Assembly: GCA_036365145.1 (NCBI GenBank) | Contig: JAEOAD010000035.1 | Location: 6,217,501 to 6,281,500 of the forward strand | Reading direction: 5' to 3' | DNA length: 64,000 bases | Source: Orientallactaga sibirica | Lineage: Eukaryota; Chordata; Mammalia; Rodentia; Dipodidae | Shown: piece by piece, positions 44,820 through 57,700 of the stretch | How the letters are laid out: each line of letters starts with the position of its first letter | Numbering within the stretch: the first letter of the stretch is position 1 | Notes under the pieces: model-generated | What the model saw: the letters and a program-made list of their open reading frames with translations, nothing else | What the model was told of the DNA's origin: nothing | Databases searched by the model: none | Translations under genes and position numbers: made by a program

Positions 44820-45175
44820 TTTCAGCCCTGTGATACTATTCCAGGTAGTACTTCTACCTGTACCGTATGATTAATTAGCAGCCAGCAGAGTGAGCAGACA
44901 TCATGTGCTCCATTGGAACGGCTAATAGTTCGGTTCATGAATAGCTGCTCAAAATATTTTATCCCAGCCAATCTGAAAGAACATATGATTCTGGTTAAAT
45001 TTAAGGACCTTGGATCCTGCAGGCCCATATCTTCATACCTCAAGCTGCCGTGCAAATGAGAGAGTCATAATTTCAAAGTTCGATGGGAAGAAAATGAAGC
45101 AGCTGCTATTTAATTTTTTATGGAGCCCACAATTTGTCTCATTAGCTGGCAAATAGGATAGGCAGGCTAGGCCTC
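44820..45175. promoter_or_regulatory. Candidate conserved non-coding element
   Basis: AT-rich, repeat-free block dense in developmental motif words: TTAATTAG (44871), 'tgcaaatgag' (octamer-like, 45051), CAGCTG (45100) and 'ctatttaattttttat'. CpGs are scarce and no open frame of note exists. Enhancer status is inference from texture only. Confidence 0.35.
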
Positions 45176-46499
45176 GACTCTACAGGGGAGAAAAAAAAGG
45201 GATCTGATGAAATCACTCATTCGGGCTGTCTGGGGACAGGGTTAGTCTGACCAGTGCTGGAGAAGGAACACCTGGCTTCAAATTCCACTTGCTAGGCTAG
45301 CCCCCATCTCCTCAGCTAATTATAGAAACTTCCAGAGCCTTGTTATTGGATCTAACAAAAGAGAGACTTGAAATTACCTTGTCCATCTGCTAGAGGAAGG
45401 GACCCAAGAGGCAAAGACCGCTGGATGCTTAGAGAATACTGAAAGGCTATTCAAAGGCAACCTGAGATGTCCTGTACTGGTAAAGTGAGGTTCAAGGATG
45501 AGAGGTCTGACTAGAATAAAAGGTAAGTACCTCATCCAGACATTCAAGGCAGATCTTCACGTGTCCCCTATCTCCACTCATGATGTTATCCATCAGCCAG
45601 GAAAGGGACAAGTGAGGAAAGGGAATACAAAAGACATAGTGATGTTAGCTGGTGACAAGTCATGACAACCTGCTGATGGAAATCTACATACCCTGTAGAA
45701 CTGAGGAGAGCTGCGGAGGTGAGCAGGAAGCCAGAGCAAACAGCCGGGCTGTACAATAAACATGTTGGCTGGCATTTGTCCCTGGTTCCAGGGAGGTTCT
45801 AAGTCCTTGGGATTTCTTCAGTTCTGGAAGTATCTTTGTTCTTCTGATGTGCCCTGACAGTTGTCTGCTAACAACTATCTCCAGACAGCTCACGGTGAAG
45901 AGGTGACTCTGGTTTGGAGCTGGCTGTGCCAAAAAACCAACCACATGTTTTGAGGCTCGGTGCTCTGAGCCATGCACTACCAGCCTGAATTCTTCTGCTA
46001 AAAAGTTCAACTGCTTGTGTGGTAATTCAGTCCATGGTGTTTACATAATGGAACCCAAATGGAAACTTGGCCCATCAATGCTTCTGTGGTTCGGGATGCC
46101 CAGGGATGTACCGGGAGAACGCAGCATCCTAAGGGCATGGATGGTGTGAGCTTGGAGTCCTGCTGGACCTTACCCTGTGTGCGTCTCCTCTCAGCCGCTC
46201 CTGGTTTGTATCCTATACGGAAGATCTGTGAGTGTGACACTTGCTGAGTTCTGTGTGTTGTTCTAGCAAATTACCAAGTCGGAAGGAGCAGTGGGAAGTC
46301 CTGGAATTTCTAGCCAGTTGTCTAGAAGTGGAGGTGGCCTCAAATCCCAGAGCTTGTGGCTGCTATGTGAAGTGAGGACAGTCTCGCTGAGACAGTGTCC
46401 TTCGCTGGTTGAGGCTTCAGTGACCGTGTTGGTGGCAGCACTGCCCTGCAAGCCCTGCGGACCAAAGTGCAGGAAGACCTTGATGGAACTGATGAGTGA
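45176..46499. other. Unique intronic sequence
   Basis: About 1.3 kb without recognised repeats or exons. Confidence 0.5.
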
Positions 46500-46660
46500 C
46501 CAGATCTGGATTCGGATCAGAGTCCCTGGGGTGGAATTCTGGCTTTATCATCTCTTAGAGCTTTGTCACCAAACCTTTTCATTTCCCCAAAACCCAGTTT
46601 CCTGGCTGGCAGAACGGGGGAAACACAGAAAAGGGGGATTGAGTGCAGTATCATTCTAAG
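46500..46660 (+). mobile_element. MIR element
   Basis: 'gtggaattctggctttatca', 'agctttgtcaccaaacct' and 'acccagtttcctggctggca'. Confidence 0.7.
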
Positions 46661-47902
46661 TCCTAAACAGTCACTAAGTGAAAAACCACATTGCAGCAGA
46701 GCTCAAAGTCCAGTAGGCCTGCCACTTGTTTCAAGCCTTTAGCTGGAGGACAGAGCTTCAGGGTTCAGAGGTGCTGAAGGGGCTGTGGCCCGCAGCACAG
46801 CGGGAGGAATGATGGGCTTGTAGGCAGAGCTCAAAGACATCATCCAGAAATCTCCTCTGAGCAGAGAAACTGGCAAGTTCTCTACCTGCTGAGAACTTTC
46901 TTGCCCAGAACAGGTTGGTTCAGGCTCTGTTCAGAGGGGACAGGAGATACTGAGAGAGTGGGGCTCTGGGACCACTATGATGTTTTCTATTTTGAGGTTC
47001 CAGGTAAAAATCCACTTGAAAATGAAAAGTCGGCTGCTGCTTAAAAAAAAAAAAAAAAAAGAAAGGTTCAGAGCACAGACCTCATTGTGAGGGCAGCTGA
47101 GCCTTAGGAAGAGATAGTGAGTTTCAAGAATTGGATGTCAAGTTACGGTGACCTACCCTCAGGAGGAAGCACTGTGATTAGAAGTACTTATTGCAGGGGA
47201 AGGGAAGCTAGACACCTAAGGTCTGGCTTGAAAGCCTACACGTACAATGACAGGCTTTAAAAAGGTCTAAGAACAAATAGCGATGATTTTATGGCAAAAG
47301 GAAGCAGAGGGGATACAAAAGCATTGAGAAGTTCTTCCCTACCATGCAACCTGGGGAAAGAGGCTCAGAGGTGTTAAGGCCTGTGAACAAAGCCCAGATG
47401 GGAAGGCACTGAGGTGACGAGGGATTCAAAGACAGGTGGCAGTTTGTGAGAAAAGTGGCAGCACAGAATAGTGAGGGAAACGGAAAATGACTTGCAAAAC
47501 TAAAAACAGCAGAAGTAGTAAGGTAGGTGGGGAAAGAGAGGGGCTTTATTCTGCAGTTATTCAGCCACTGAAGGGAGGAAGGCCTTCTGTCCTTTACACC
47601 TACCACTGCCTTGTACATGGCTAGGTTTCCCATCCAAGGTAGCTTCATCGGTCTTAGAACTCCCTGAGTCTATCTCTGGGAAAAGCTAAGAGAGATACAA
47701 ACAGCACAGACCTGTAATTCCACCCCTCCCCTGGTGCAGCCGCTGAACCAGCCATCAACCTGCCTTCTGCGGAAGGAGGAGTCTATGGAGGCTTCTCGCT
47801 CCTCCGTTTATTCAGACTTCCACAAGGTCCAGGTCACTTCTACGAGGTCAGGGCTGTGCCCAGGCAAAAACCAGAATGGGCACAGCCCTGCACATACCCC
47901 GT
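46661..47902. other. Unique intronic sequence
   Basis: An A run lies at 47042-47060. No exon recognised; 119-codon minus frame 47289-47648 has no domain. Confidence 0.5.
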
Positions 47903-48215
47903 GTGATGGCTGATATTTGTAAACCTGACAATGCAGAATTGCCTTGGAGACAAATCTCTGGGCAGGTTTGTGAAGGATATTCTAGATTAAGTTAACTGAG
48001 GTGGGAAGAGCCACCCTGACTGCTGGGCAAAATAAAGAGAAAACACTCAAGGCTCTCGGCTTCCTGACCGGAAACACAATGTGACCAGCTCTGCTTCATG
48101 CTCTTCCTGCCACACCTTCCCCACCAGCATGGACTCGAACCTCGAACTGGAAGCCAAATGAACCCTTCCTTAAGTTGCTTTTGTCAAGGTTTTGTGTCAT
48201 AGCAACAAGAAAACT
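47903..48215 (+). mobile_element. LTR-like rodent repeat (MLT2/ERVL-type)
   Basis: 'gtgatggctgatatttgtaa', 'agacaaatctctgggcaggt', 'ttaactgaggtgggaagagc' and 'aacccttccttaagttgctt'. The copy at 2518 is its reverse. Confidence 0.6.
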
Positions 48216-48935
48216 CCATCTCCCAATACATATGTCTCTGCTTCTCCAGGTCTTGAACTGTAGTTGCTGGATAGTCAAAGAAGGGAGAGTGTCGGAGGCA
48301 GGGCGATATCTCTATGGATTTGTGAAGGATCTGAGGGAAAGAGATTGAGAGCCAGATCTAGCAGGCAGCAATAACTAACCAGATGAGAAAGGCTTCCAAG
48401 TGCAGCAGCAAAATCTTTGGAATTTCTCATATTTGTTCTGGTTCTGGAAATACTCTTGTTTTGAGATTTCATTTAGTTTTTCATAATGTCCCTAAGAAAC
48501 TTGTGGAAGTGGTCCTCAGCTTATAGCTCCTATTTCTTCTTCATTCCCAGAAATACAGTATTATTGGTGCCATTCTCAAAACTGTGTTTCTCATGAGGCC
48601 AGAAGCCCATCGGCATGGCTAGGCTGCAGGCTGCTCAGAGTCTCCAGAGCCTCTTGCCTTCCTAGTGCAAGACCAGGGTGCACAGCAGGCCCTGCACAGC
48701 CTCCCCACACTTTCTTACTACTGCAGGTTCCCAGGCCCCCACCCAGAGCACACTTGCAATTACCAGCCAACTCCAGCAGCCATTAGAAGTACAAGTCGGC
48801 TAGGAGGGAGCAGAGCTGATCTTTCAACAGGATCAACTTCTCTCCTAGAGTATGTTTCTTCTTGCTCAATTTTAACCCACAGCTCTTTCTGTTGGTTAAT
48901 AAAATCTAAAGTTTTAGACTGACATTTCCAACTAG
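48216..48935. other. Unique intronic sequence
   Basis: No repeat or exon recognised. Confidence 0.45.
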
Positions 48936-48939
48936 TAGA

Positions 48940-49238
48940 GAAAGGGGGATGTCCCTAACTGGTGGCAATTTGGGAGGTGGAGCCTTGGTGGAGGAGGTGT
49001 TTTGCTAGGGTGGGCCTTGGGGGTGTTATAGCCAGCTCACCCTGCCAGTGCTAAGCTCTCTCTCTTGCTGCTATTTGCCACCTGCTGTGGCAAGAAATGA
49101 TGTCCAGCCTCTGCTCATGCCATGCTTTCCCTGCCACCAGGAAGTTTCCTTTTGAAACTGGGAGTCAAGATCAATTTTTTCTTGCCTTAAACTGCTTTTG
49201 GTTGGGTGTTCTGTCCCAGCAACATGAAGGTAGCAATA
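48940..49238 (+). mobile_element. MaLR-type solo LTR-like element
   Basis: 'tttgggaggtggagccttgg', 'gggtgttatagccagctcac', 'ctctgctcatgccatgcttt' and 'cagcaacatgaaggtagca'. Confidence 0.65.
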
Positions 49239-49239
49239 A

Positions 49240-49545
49240 CATATGTGTGTGTGGGTGACCACGTACACACACGTGTGTGGAAACTACAGGTCAGTGTTGG
49301 GTGCCCTTGTTACTCCTGACATGATTGTTTGAAACAGGATCTGTCACTGAACCTGGAGCTCACTGAGTTTGCTAGATTAGCAGGTCAGCAAGCCCCAGGG
49401 ATCTGTGTGCCTCTGCTTCCCCTGCACTGGGATTGCGGGCACTTGCCTCCATGCCCAGCTGTTTATGTGGGCGCTAGGGATCCAAACCATGGCTCTCATG
49501 CTTGTGCACTAAGCACTTCACCTTCGGAGCCATCTCCCCAGCCCT
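49240..49545 (-). mobile_element. B4-type SINE
   Basis: 'gaaacaggatctgtcactga', 'aagccccagggatctgtgtg', 'tgcctccatgcccagctgtt' and 'ggagccatctccccagccc'. Directly follows the LTR. Confidence 0.92.
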
Positions 49546-50805
49546 TAACCATAGTCTTGTTGACCCAACAAGACCAGGCATTGTAAACCTGTGTGCAAGA
49601 TGGCTCTCTCTAGCAATGTGGTAAAGCCTGCAAGCACAGGGCCTTTAAATACACAGGATTATAGAAGAAACTGATGGAACTGAAATCGAGTTATCAAAAT
49701 ATTTGAAACAAACAGATCTGTGAGGTGGTAATATATGTTCATCGCTATTAACTCATCAAATTAGACACACTGCTACATGGAAGAAGTCTCCTGACTGTAA
49801 AGTGCTGATTAACAGAAGTGACATGTTGAGATCCTGGCAGCTGTAAGTGATGAGAAAGTGTCTGCTGTCTGTTGGTAACAAGGTCACTGTTAAGATCACT
49901 CTGGTCAGTTCCTTCTCTCCTAGGTTAAGGAAATGTTGAGCTTCGGTTAGAGAGTCGTGAAGATAAAGGGAGTAACATTTTTTTTTCTCGCCTAAGCTCA
50001 TAGACTTCTCAAGTTCTGCTGAGAACTGTCATCTAGACTGAATTGCCGAGCTCACGTGTGATCGGCCTTTGTAATCACAGCGTCAAACATAGTGCTTTGT
50101 ACACAGAAAAGACAACACCTTTTTTTTTTTAAAAAAATCAATGTGTTTAGGACAGTGTACCCCATGCTAAAAACCCAACAAGGCTTTTATCCACCAGAAG
50201 CTCAAATTTGTGCACAAATACCTGTGATGAAAACTAACTGCATGTGGCCATAAATGCTACCATGCAAGAGACTCAAAAGGTAGATGGCCTGTGGGGGAGG
50301 GGTGTGTGTGAGGCGGGGTGCAGAGGACTGCCATGGAGCCGCGCATGTGCCGAGTCATTTTGAAATTATTGGTCATGAATCTGTCTTCTAGACCACAGTA
50401 AGTTTTCATGGGCAGAGACCATGTTTTATTTATGTTTATGCAACCGGAATGATATTTTGAAAATATTAAACACATGCATTTTTCATTTCCTTCCAATCAT
50501 GCATCCTGCATCCTTCACACAATCACAGCTAGGCCGTTCCCCTGGGATGAGCATGGCACAAGGGAGGCCACAAAGGAGAAAAAGGGGTGACAGAGAAAAG
50601 GTGTCACTTGTCCCCAGCACACACAGGCAGGGGCAGCCTGGCTGACGTGACCTTCAGGAGAAGGTTGAGAGCAGCACCTTGGATCTGTTTTTCACCTGGG
50701 GGCTGACCCTCAAAATGAAGATGGGGGAGAGAAAGAGACAGAGAGGGGAGAAGGATGGAAGAAAGGAGGGAGGGGGCAAGGAATGGCGAGAAGGAAGGAG
50801 AGAGG
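49546..50805. other. Unique intronic sequence
   Basis: No exon recognised. A/T runs lie near 50118-50136 and a purine-rich patch at 50719-50808. Confidence 0.5.
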
Positions 50806-50810
50806 AGCAG

Positions 50811-50930
50811 GGCTGGGTACAGTGACATATATCTGTAATCCCAGCACTTGGGAAGTAGAGGAGGGACAGGAATTCAAGGTCATCAAGTTTGAGGCTAGCT
50901 TGGCTCCATTAGACCCTGTCTCAAAAAAAA
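50811..50930 (+). mobile_element. Old B1-type SINE
   Basis: 'ggctgggtacagtgacatat', 'tgtaatcccagcacttggga' and 'tagaccctgtctcaaaa'. Confidence 0.8.
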
Positions 50931-51289
50931 TTTTTTTTAAAGAAGGAAAGAGGAAAAAGGGATGACCAGGGAGGAGATGAGATGAGGTTAGGGAATACAC
51001 TGGCGGCTGATGGTCTTCTCTTCTGTGTGCTTCTGAGACTCCAGGTGCAGGAAACGACCTCGGGAGTGTTTCAGGATCAATGAAGTAAGTCCAGGAAGGA
51101 AATGGTGACGTATGGAGTTCTGATGGACAGGGCCTGAGACAGAATACACAAGGGGCCCCCAGCCTCCATGTGGTACAGAGGGAGTAATGAGGACATGTAA
51201 GGAGGCCAGAACAGCTAGTAGGCATGCCTTAAGTTGCTGTGGATCAAGAAAGGGATTCCATAGCTTTGCCCCAAGGTAGACCACTGTGT
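50931..51289. other. Unique intronic sequence
   Basis: No repeat or exon recognised. Confidence 0.45.
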
Positions 51290-51670
51290 GGTTTGGATGT
51301 GTTTTTTTTTGGCCCAAGTAGTCACATGTTTGAGGCTTGATCCTCAGTTGGGCAATGTGAGAAGTGGTAAGTAGAAGCTTTGAGGAGGGACCTAGTGGGA
51401 GCTCTTTAGATCATTTGGGACCATGCTTTCAGGAGGGACTTGCCTGCCTCAAGGCCTTGCTCTGGCTTTCTGTATGGTGATGTGGTTTCTCTCTTCTGCA
51501 CATGCTTCCACCACGATGCCAGCTACAGTGAGGCCTTCACCAGAGGCCAAGCACATGGGGTTACCCAATCTTGAACTCTGACTCTCTAGAGCTGTGAGCC
51601 AAATAATCCTCTTTTCTTTAAAAGTGCCCAGCCTTTAGTTATTTGGTTATTGTGATAGAAAACCAATACT
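51290..51670 (+). mobile_element. MLT1/MST-type MaLR LTR
   Basis: 'gtgtggtttggatgtgtttt', 'aggagggacctagtgggagc', 'ccaccacgatgcc' and 'gagctgtgagccaaataatc' with 'ctcttttctttaaaagtgcc' near the 3' end, the usual order of this LTR group. Confidence 0.7.
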
Positions 51671-52424
51671 ACCACCCAGGCCAGGGGCATAATGATTATG
51701 AGGCCCAGACTCAAAAAGAAGTGACCAGCTGGTACATTGCCCCAGAGAGACCTCATGACCAGGAGTCACCCTGGATGGCGGCAGGATGCCTGATGACCAG
51801 AGAACAGGGCCCTGGGAAGAAGCCAAAGGCAGCACACCCATCCCAGTTTCCAGGAGGGAAATTAGACCTCCTCTGACCTCAGACGCCATGCAGAGATAAC
51901 AGGGAAGGGGGAGCACCTAGGAAGGCAGAAATAGCCCAGATACGAAGTCTGAATCTGGAATTAATTTGCCCAAATATTTATGAAAAAAAGACCAGTGTTA
52001 ATTGCAGCAGTTAATTGAGCCTAAGGGGAACACATTTCGGGGTCTCTCGCCATCTGTGGATGTGCAGCTTCTGTGCCACATGAAAATCTAGGAAGCAATG
52101 GATGGTTTGGGCAAATCCAAGTGCGATATGTAAGTAGTGATCTTCCCCTGTCCCTCCCCATCCCGCTTCTGGTACACAGTGAGCATGCAGTAGATGTTTG
52201 TGAAGGTAAATGGCTCAGGTACATGGAAAGCTGGTGACAGCTACCAGATGGTCATGAAAAAAGGAAAACAAAACAAAGGTATGAGGACTATAAAAAGGCA
52301 GGGGGCTTCTAGGGTGACTCAGTGTTTGGGCACATAGCTGTGGAGCTGTGCTTGGCTCACAGAACAGTGAGTGTTCACAGCACAGGCACAGGCCATCGAG
52401 ATTCCTCTACTTAGAGAAGCATGA
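51671..52424. other. Unique intronic sequence
   Basis: No repeat or exon recognised. Confidence 0.45.
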
Positions 52425-53214
52425 GAGACTTCCGGGTATGATGGCAGCATAGGAGCCACGCCAAACCAGCCTAGGGAGGGATTTAAGCAAAACCACAGCA
52501 AAACACACTCTTCTGAAAGTGAAGGAGTATAGGTTCTTAGACACAGCAGAAAAGCAGGAGAGACCAAGACCACCAGAAAGGAGGAAAATGGTCAGAATCC
52601 CTCTGAGATGCTTGTGGCCCCTGATCTGCACGATCTGCCTGCTGGCACCACCCTCCAGGCATACCGAGCAGCAGTAGCAGAGACCAAACAAGGGGACTTT
52701 CCAACCTCATCAGCCTCCTTGCAAAGTCAAGAAACCCGAAGGAAAGACAGCGAGGATCAGCTAAGGAGCAGCTAAAAGAAGTGGGACCAGCTAAGCAGTT
52801 CCAGTACAACTCCAGACTTCCTGCACTCTACCATCCCCCAACCATCAGGACCAGGAATCTCTGAAGAACTCATTCAGCCCCCCTCCCCCCCCCGTGGCAG
52901 AGCATCCAGCACAGCTGATCCGAACTCTAGCTCCACAGTACAACACGAGGGATCGAGGTGGGCACTCAGCATTGGTGAGATTGGAAGCCACACTAAAAGG
53001 TAAAGAGGCCGACTGACAAAAATAAACAAATGAAAAAAAAAAAAACCAGGTACACAGGCCTGCATTAGAAGTGCTAATCTCTTTCCATGTCAGGGCAGGT
53101 TATGGGTTACATATTCTTGATTGGCTTTACCATTCTCAATTAAGCTGTATTTGAGGGTTGAATATTGTTGCTTTTGATGCTTTCAGATTCATAGGGCCTT
53201 TGTCTTTTTCTTCT

Positions 53215-53330
53215 GTCATTATTGGGGGCAAGGTCTGACTCAGATGCAGGCTGACGTGGAACCCAATTCAGAACAGAATTCTCTACCTCCCAGCTGACAG
53301 GATTAAAGGTGTAGAGCAACATACACCCTT
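53215..53330 (-). mobile_element. Old B1-like SINE inside the L1 5' region
   Basis: 'gggggcaaggtctgactcag', 'ctacctcccagctgacagga' and 'ttaaaggtgtagagcaacat' in reversed B1 order, heavily diverged. Confidence 0.55.
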
Positions 53331-53641
53331 AGGTATTTTGGCTTTATAAAACTATCTATTTGTTTTAATCCCCACACTTGCATACTCTGTGCTGGTTTTT
53401 ATTGAATGTGTATATTGCTCAGTTGAAGTTTAGAATTTGCCAGTAAATTGTTCCACCCAGTCCATTAGAATACTTGCTTAACAGGCAAACTCAACACTGA
53501 GGATTGCTTCTGTGGTTGGATTGAGGTACAAGAGCTACACTTGGCACCTTAAACTCATATACTGAAAGTATACAAAGGTGGATCTCCACATCTAAGAACA
53601 CTGTAGATAAGTAGAAAACCCAAGCATCAAATCAATTCAGG

Positions 53642-54681
53642 ATGCAAAAGTCACTACATTATAATACAAGACACACAAAGAATCAAGACAATGAAATCCC
53701 ACCAAAAATTATAAATACAGCAGAAATGATCTCCAATGAGACTGTTTTAGATGAAAAGCATGACAAAGATTTCAAAAAATTATTTTATCTATACTCAAAG
53801 AACATAGGAATCAAAGAAGAAAACAAAGTCCTGAAAGAGAACACAGGAAACCAGCTTAATGAAATAAGGAGGTCATTATAAGACATGAGTAAGAAAATAG
53901 AAATACTGAACAAAAATTCTAGCTCTGAAGAACAGAGTCAGTCAAATAAAAAACTCTATGGAAAGCCTCACCAGTAATATAGATGAAGGAGACAACAGAA
54001 TATCTAAACTAGAAGACCAGGTGTCAGACCTAATACAGTCCAACAAAGAGAAAGACAAGCTAATAGAAGGTATAAATGGGAATTTCAAGATATCTGGGAC
54101 ACTATGAAAAGATCAAACATAAGAATTCAGGGTATAGTAGAAGGAGAAGAATTTCAATCCACAGGCTTAGTAGGAGTTTTCAATAAAACTATAGAAGAAA
54201 AATTTCCCCAAATTGGAAAAGAAATTCCAGTGCAGATACAAGAAACTTTTAGAACACCAAATAGACAAAATCTGGAAAGAGCCTCTCCTCGCCATGTTAT
54301 AATTAAACTACTAAACATGCAAACCAGAGAAAATATATTGAAAGCAGTTAGAGAGGAAAAGCAAGTCACCTACAAGGCAAGGCCATCAGAATCACAGCAG
54401 ATTACTCAACACAAACTTTAAAAGCCAGGAGGGCTTGGAATGATGTATTCCAAGTTCTGAAAGATAACAACTGTCAACCAAGATTACTTTATCCAGCAAA
54501 GCTATCTATCCAAATTGAAGGAGAAATAAGGACATTCCACAACAAAAACAGGCTAAAGGAATTTATGACAACTAAACCAGCTCTACAGAAAATACTTGAA
54601 GGAACCCTTCACGCTAAAGAGAAAGCAAAACACACACAGGAAGAAATAGAAAAAAATAAACCAAACTCAAATAACGGTTAA
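53642..54681 (+). pseudogene. L1 ORF1 (RNA-binding chaperone), broken
   Basis: ORF1 protein trimers coat L1 RNA. The first frame (79 codons from 53642) has the Lys/Glu-rich coiled-coil character (KEENKVLKENTGNQLNEIRR) and stops at 53881. A second frame, 54104-54421, gives the RNA-recognition domain ('RSNIRIQGIVEGEE') and the start of the C-terminal domain ('PRHVIIKLLNMQTRENIL'). The rest of the C-terminal domain continues in another frame to a TAA at 54679-54681. At least two frameshifts or stops mean no functional protein. Spacing to ORF2 (46 bases) is as in rodent L1s. Confidence 0.92.
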
Positions 54682-54727
54682 AACAAGTGAGTAAAGGGAA
54701 AACAGGAAGCACTAAAAAACAAGAAGA

Positions 54728-57700
54728 ATGGCGAGAACAAACACATACCTTTCAATAATAACTCTTAATATCAATGGCCTCAAGGCCCCAACCAAAAGAC
54801 ACAGGCTTGCAGACTGGATTAATAGGCAGGATCCTTCCATTTGTTGCCTCCAGGAAACTCATTTTTCAATAAAAGATAGACCCTGTCTTAGGGTAAAAGG
54901 AAGGAAAATGGTGTTTCAAACAAATGGGCCTAGGAAACAAGCAGGGGTTGCTATCCTAAATATCTGATGAGATAGACTTCAACATTAGTGAGGAAAGATA
55001 AAGAAGGTCACTTTATACTGATTAAAGGAACACTCCAACAGGAGGACATTACAATCCTAAATGTATATGCACCTAACATGGGGGATCCCAATTTCATCAA
55101 ACAAATACTATTAGACTTAAGGTCACAGGTAACAGCAAACATAATTGCAGTGGGTGACTTCAATACCCCACTTTGATCAATTGACAGTCATCCTGGCAAA
55201 AAATAAAAAGAGAGACATCTGGATTAGTGGAACAAATTAACCAAACATGTAATACAGAACATTCCATCCAAATGCAGAATGTACATTTTTCTCAGCAGCA
55301 CATGGAACATTCTCTAAAATAGACCATATATTTGGACACAAAGCAAATATTAACAAATACAGGAAAATTGAAATAATCCCTTGTACTCTTATCTGACCAC
55401 AATGGGATTAAACTTCAAATCAGCAACAAGCAAAACTACAGATCATACACAAATTCATGGAGACTAAACAGCATACTACTGAATGATGAATGGGTCATTG
55501 AAGAAATCAAAAAGGAAATCAATAAATTAATCAAATGATGATAAGAATACAACATACCAAATCTTTGGGACACAATGAAAGCAGTCCTAAGAGGGAAATT
55601 TATAGCTCTAAGTGCCTATATTAAGAAATTAGAGAGTTCACAAGTAAACAATTTAATGCTTTACCTTGAGGTCTTGGAAAAAGAAGAACAAGGCAAACCA
55701 AAAATCAGTAGACGGGAAGAAATAATAAAGATTAGGGCAGAAATTAATGAAATAGAAACCAAAAAAACAATCCAAAGAATCAATGAAACAAAGAGTTGGT
55801 TCTTTGAAAGGATAAACAAGGTTGATAAACCCTTAGCAAATATAACCAGAAGAAAGAGAGAAGAGACAAAAATTAATAAAATTAGAGATGAAAAAGTCTT
55901 CATTACAACGGATACCAAAAAATTCAAAAAATCATAAGGACATGCTTTAAGAATATATATACCTGTAAGTTTGAAAATCTGAAAGAAATGAATGATTTCT
56001 TTGCTTCATATGACCTACCAAAATTAAATCAAGAAAAGATAAACCATTTAAATAGACCTGTAACAAGTATGGAGATCCAAGCAGTTATAAAAAGTCTCCC
56101 AACTAAAATAAGTCCAGGCCCATATGGATTCACTGATGAATTTTACCAGACCTTCATAGAAGAACTAACACCACTGCTTCTTTTCCATAAAATAGAAAAG
56201 GAAGGAATTCTATCAAACTCCTTTTATGAAGCCAGAATCACCCTGATACCAAAACCAGACAGAAACAGAACAAAAAAAGAAAATTACAGACCAATCTCCC
56301 TCATGAACATAGTTGCAAAAATTCTCAACAAAATATTGGCAAACAGAATACAAGAATATATCAGAAAGATCCCAACCAAGTAGGCTTTATCCCAGAGATG
56401 TAGGGATGGCTCAACATATGCAAATTGATAAATGAAATACACCATATAAATGGTCTGAAGGACAAAAATCATATGATCATCTCAATAGATGAAGGAAAGG
56501 CATTTGACAAAATCCAACATCCCTTCATGGCAAAAGTATTACAGAAACTGGGAATAGAAGGAAGCTATCTCAACATAAAGGCTATTTATGACAAACCTAC
56601 ACCCAACATAATGCTAAATGGGGAAAAACATGAAGTTTTTCCACTAAATTCAGGAACAAGAGAAGGGTATCCACTGTTCCCTCTTTTATTTAATATAGTA
56701 CTGGAAGTCTTAGCTATAGCAATAAGGCAAGAGATACTCATAAAAGGAATACAAATTGGAAAGGAAGAGATTAAATTACCATTATTTGCAAATAATATGA
56801 CTCTATACATAAAGGACTTTAAAGACTCTACCAGCAAACTGTTAGAGCTGATAAACACTTTCAGCAACATAGCAGGATACAAAATAAACATGCAGAAATC
56901 AGTAGCTTTCCTATATACTAACAACAAACATGTGGAGGATGAAATCAGGGAATCACTCCCATTCACAATTGCTTCAAACAAACAAATAAATAAATAAAGT
57001 ACCTTGGAATAAACTTAACCAAGGAAGTGAAAAAATCTCTACAATTAGAATGTTAAAACACTCAAGAGAGAAATTGCAGAAGACACAAGGAAATGGAAAG
57101 GCATCCCATGTTCTTGGATTAGAAGAATCAATATTATGAAAATATCAATCTTAACAAGAACAATCTACATATTTAATGCAATTCCCATTAAAATACCAAT
57201 GCCATTCTTCACAGAAATAGAAAAAACAATCCCAAAGTTCATTTTGAAGCACTAAAAACCTCGAATAGCAAAAAAAATTTTGAGCAACAAAGGCTGGTGG
57301 TATCACCTGATTTTAAGCTATATTACAAAGCCATAGTAACAAAAACAGCATGGTACTGGCACAAAGACAGACATGTAGATCAATGGAACAGAATAGAGGA
57401 CCCAGATGTTAATCCAGGCAGCTACAACTATCTGATTTTTGACAAATATGCCAAAAATATTCATTGGAGAAAAGACAGCCTCTTCAACAAGTGGTGCTGG
57501 GAAAACTGGGTATCTATATGTAGAAAGATGAAAATAGATCCTTTTTTTTTCTCCATGCACAAGTCCAAATGGACCAGGGACCTTAATGTCAGACCTGAAA
57601 CTCGAAATTGCTACAGGAAAAGGTAGGGGAAACCCATCAACCTATTGCATATTCAATGACTTTGTGACTATAACCCCAATTGCTCAGGAGATAGAACCAC

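Noticed and set aside
46291..46659. 122-codon plus frame
   Set aside because: Overlaps a MIR and lacks splice signals or domains.
50710..51225. 171-codon minus frame
   Set aside because: Crosses an old B1 and purine-rich DNA; Ser/Pro/Leu-rich translation typical of polypyrimidine sequence.
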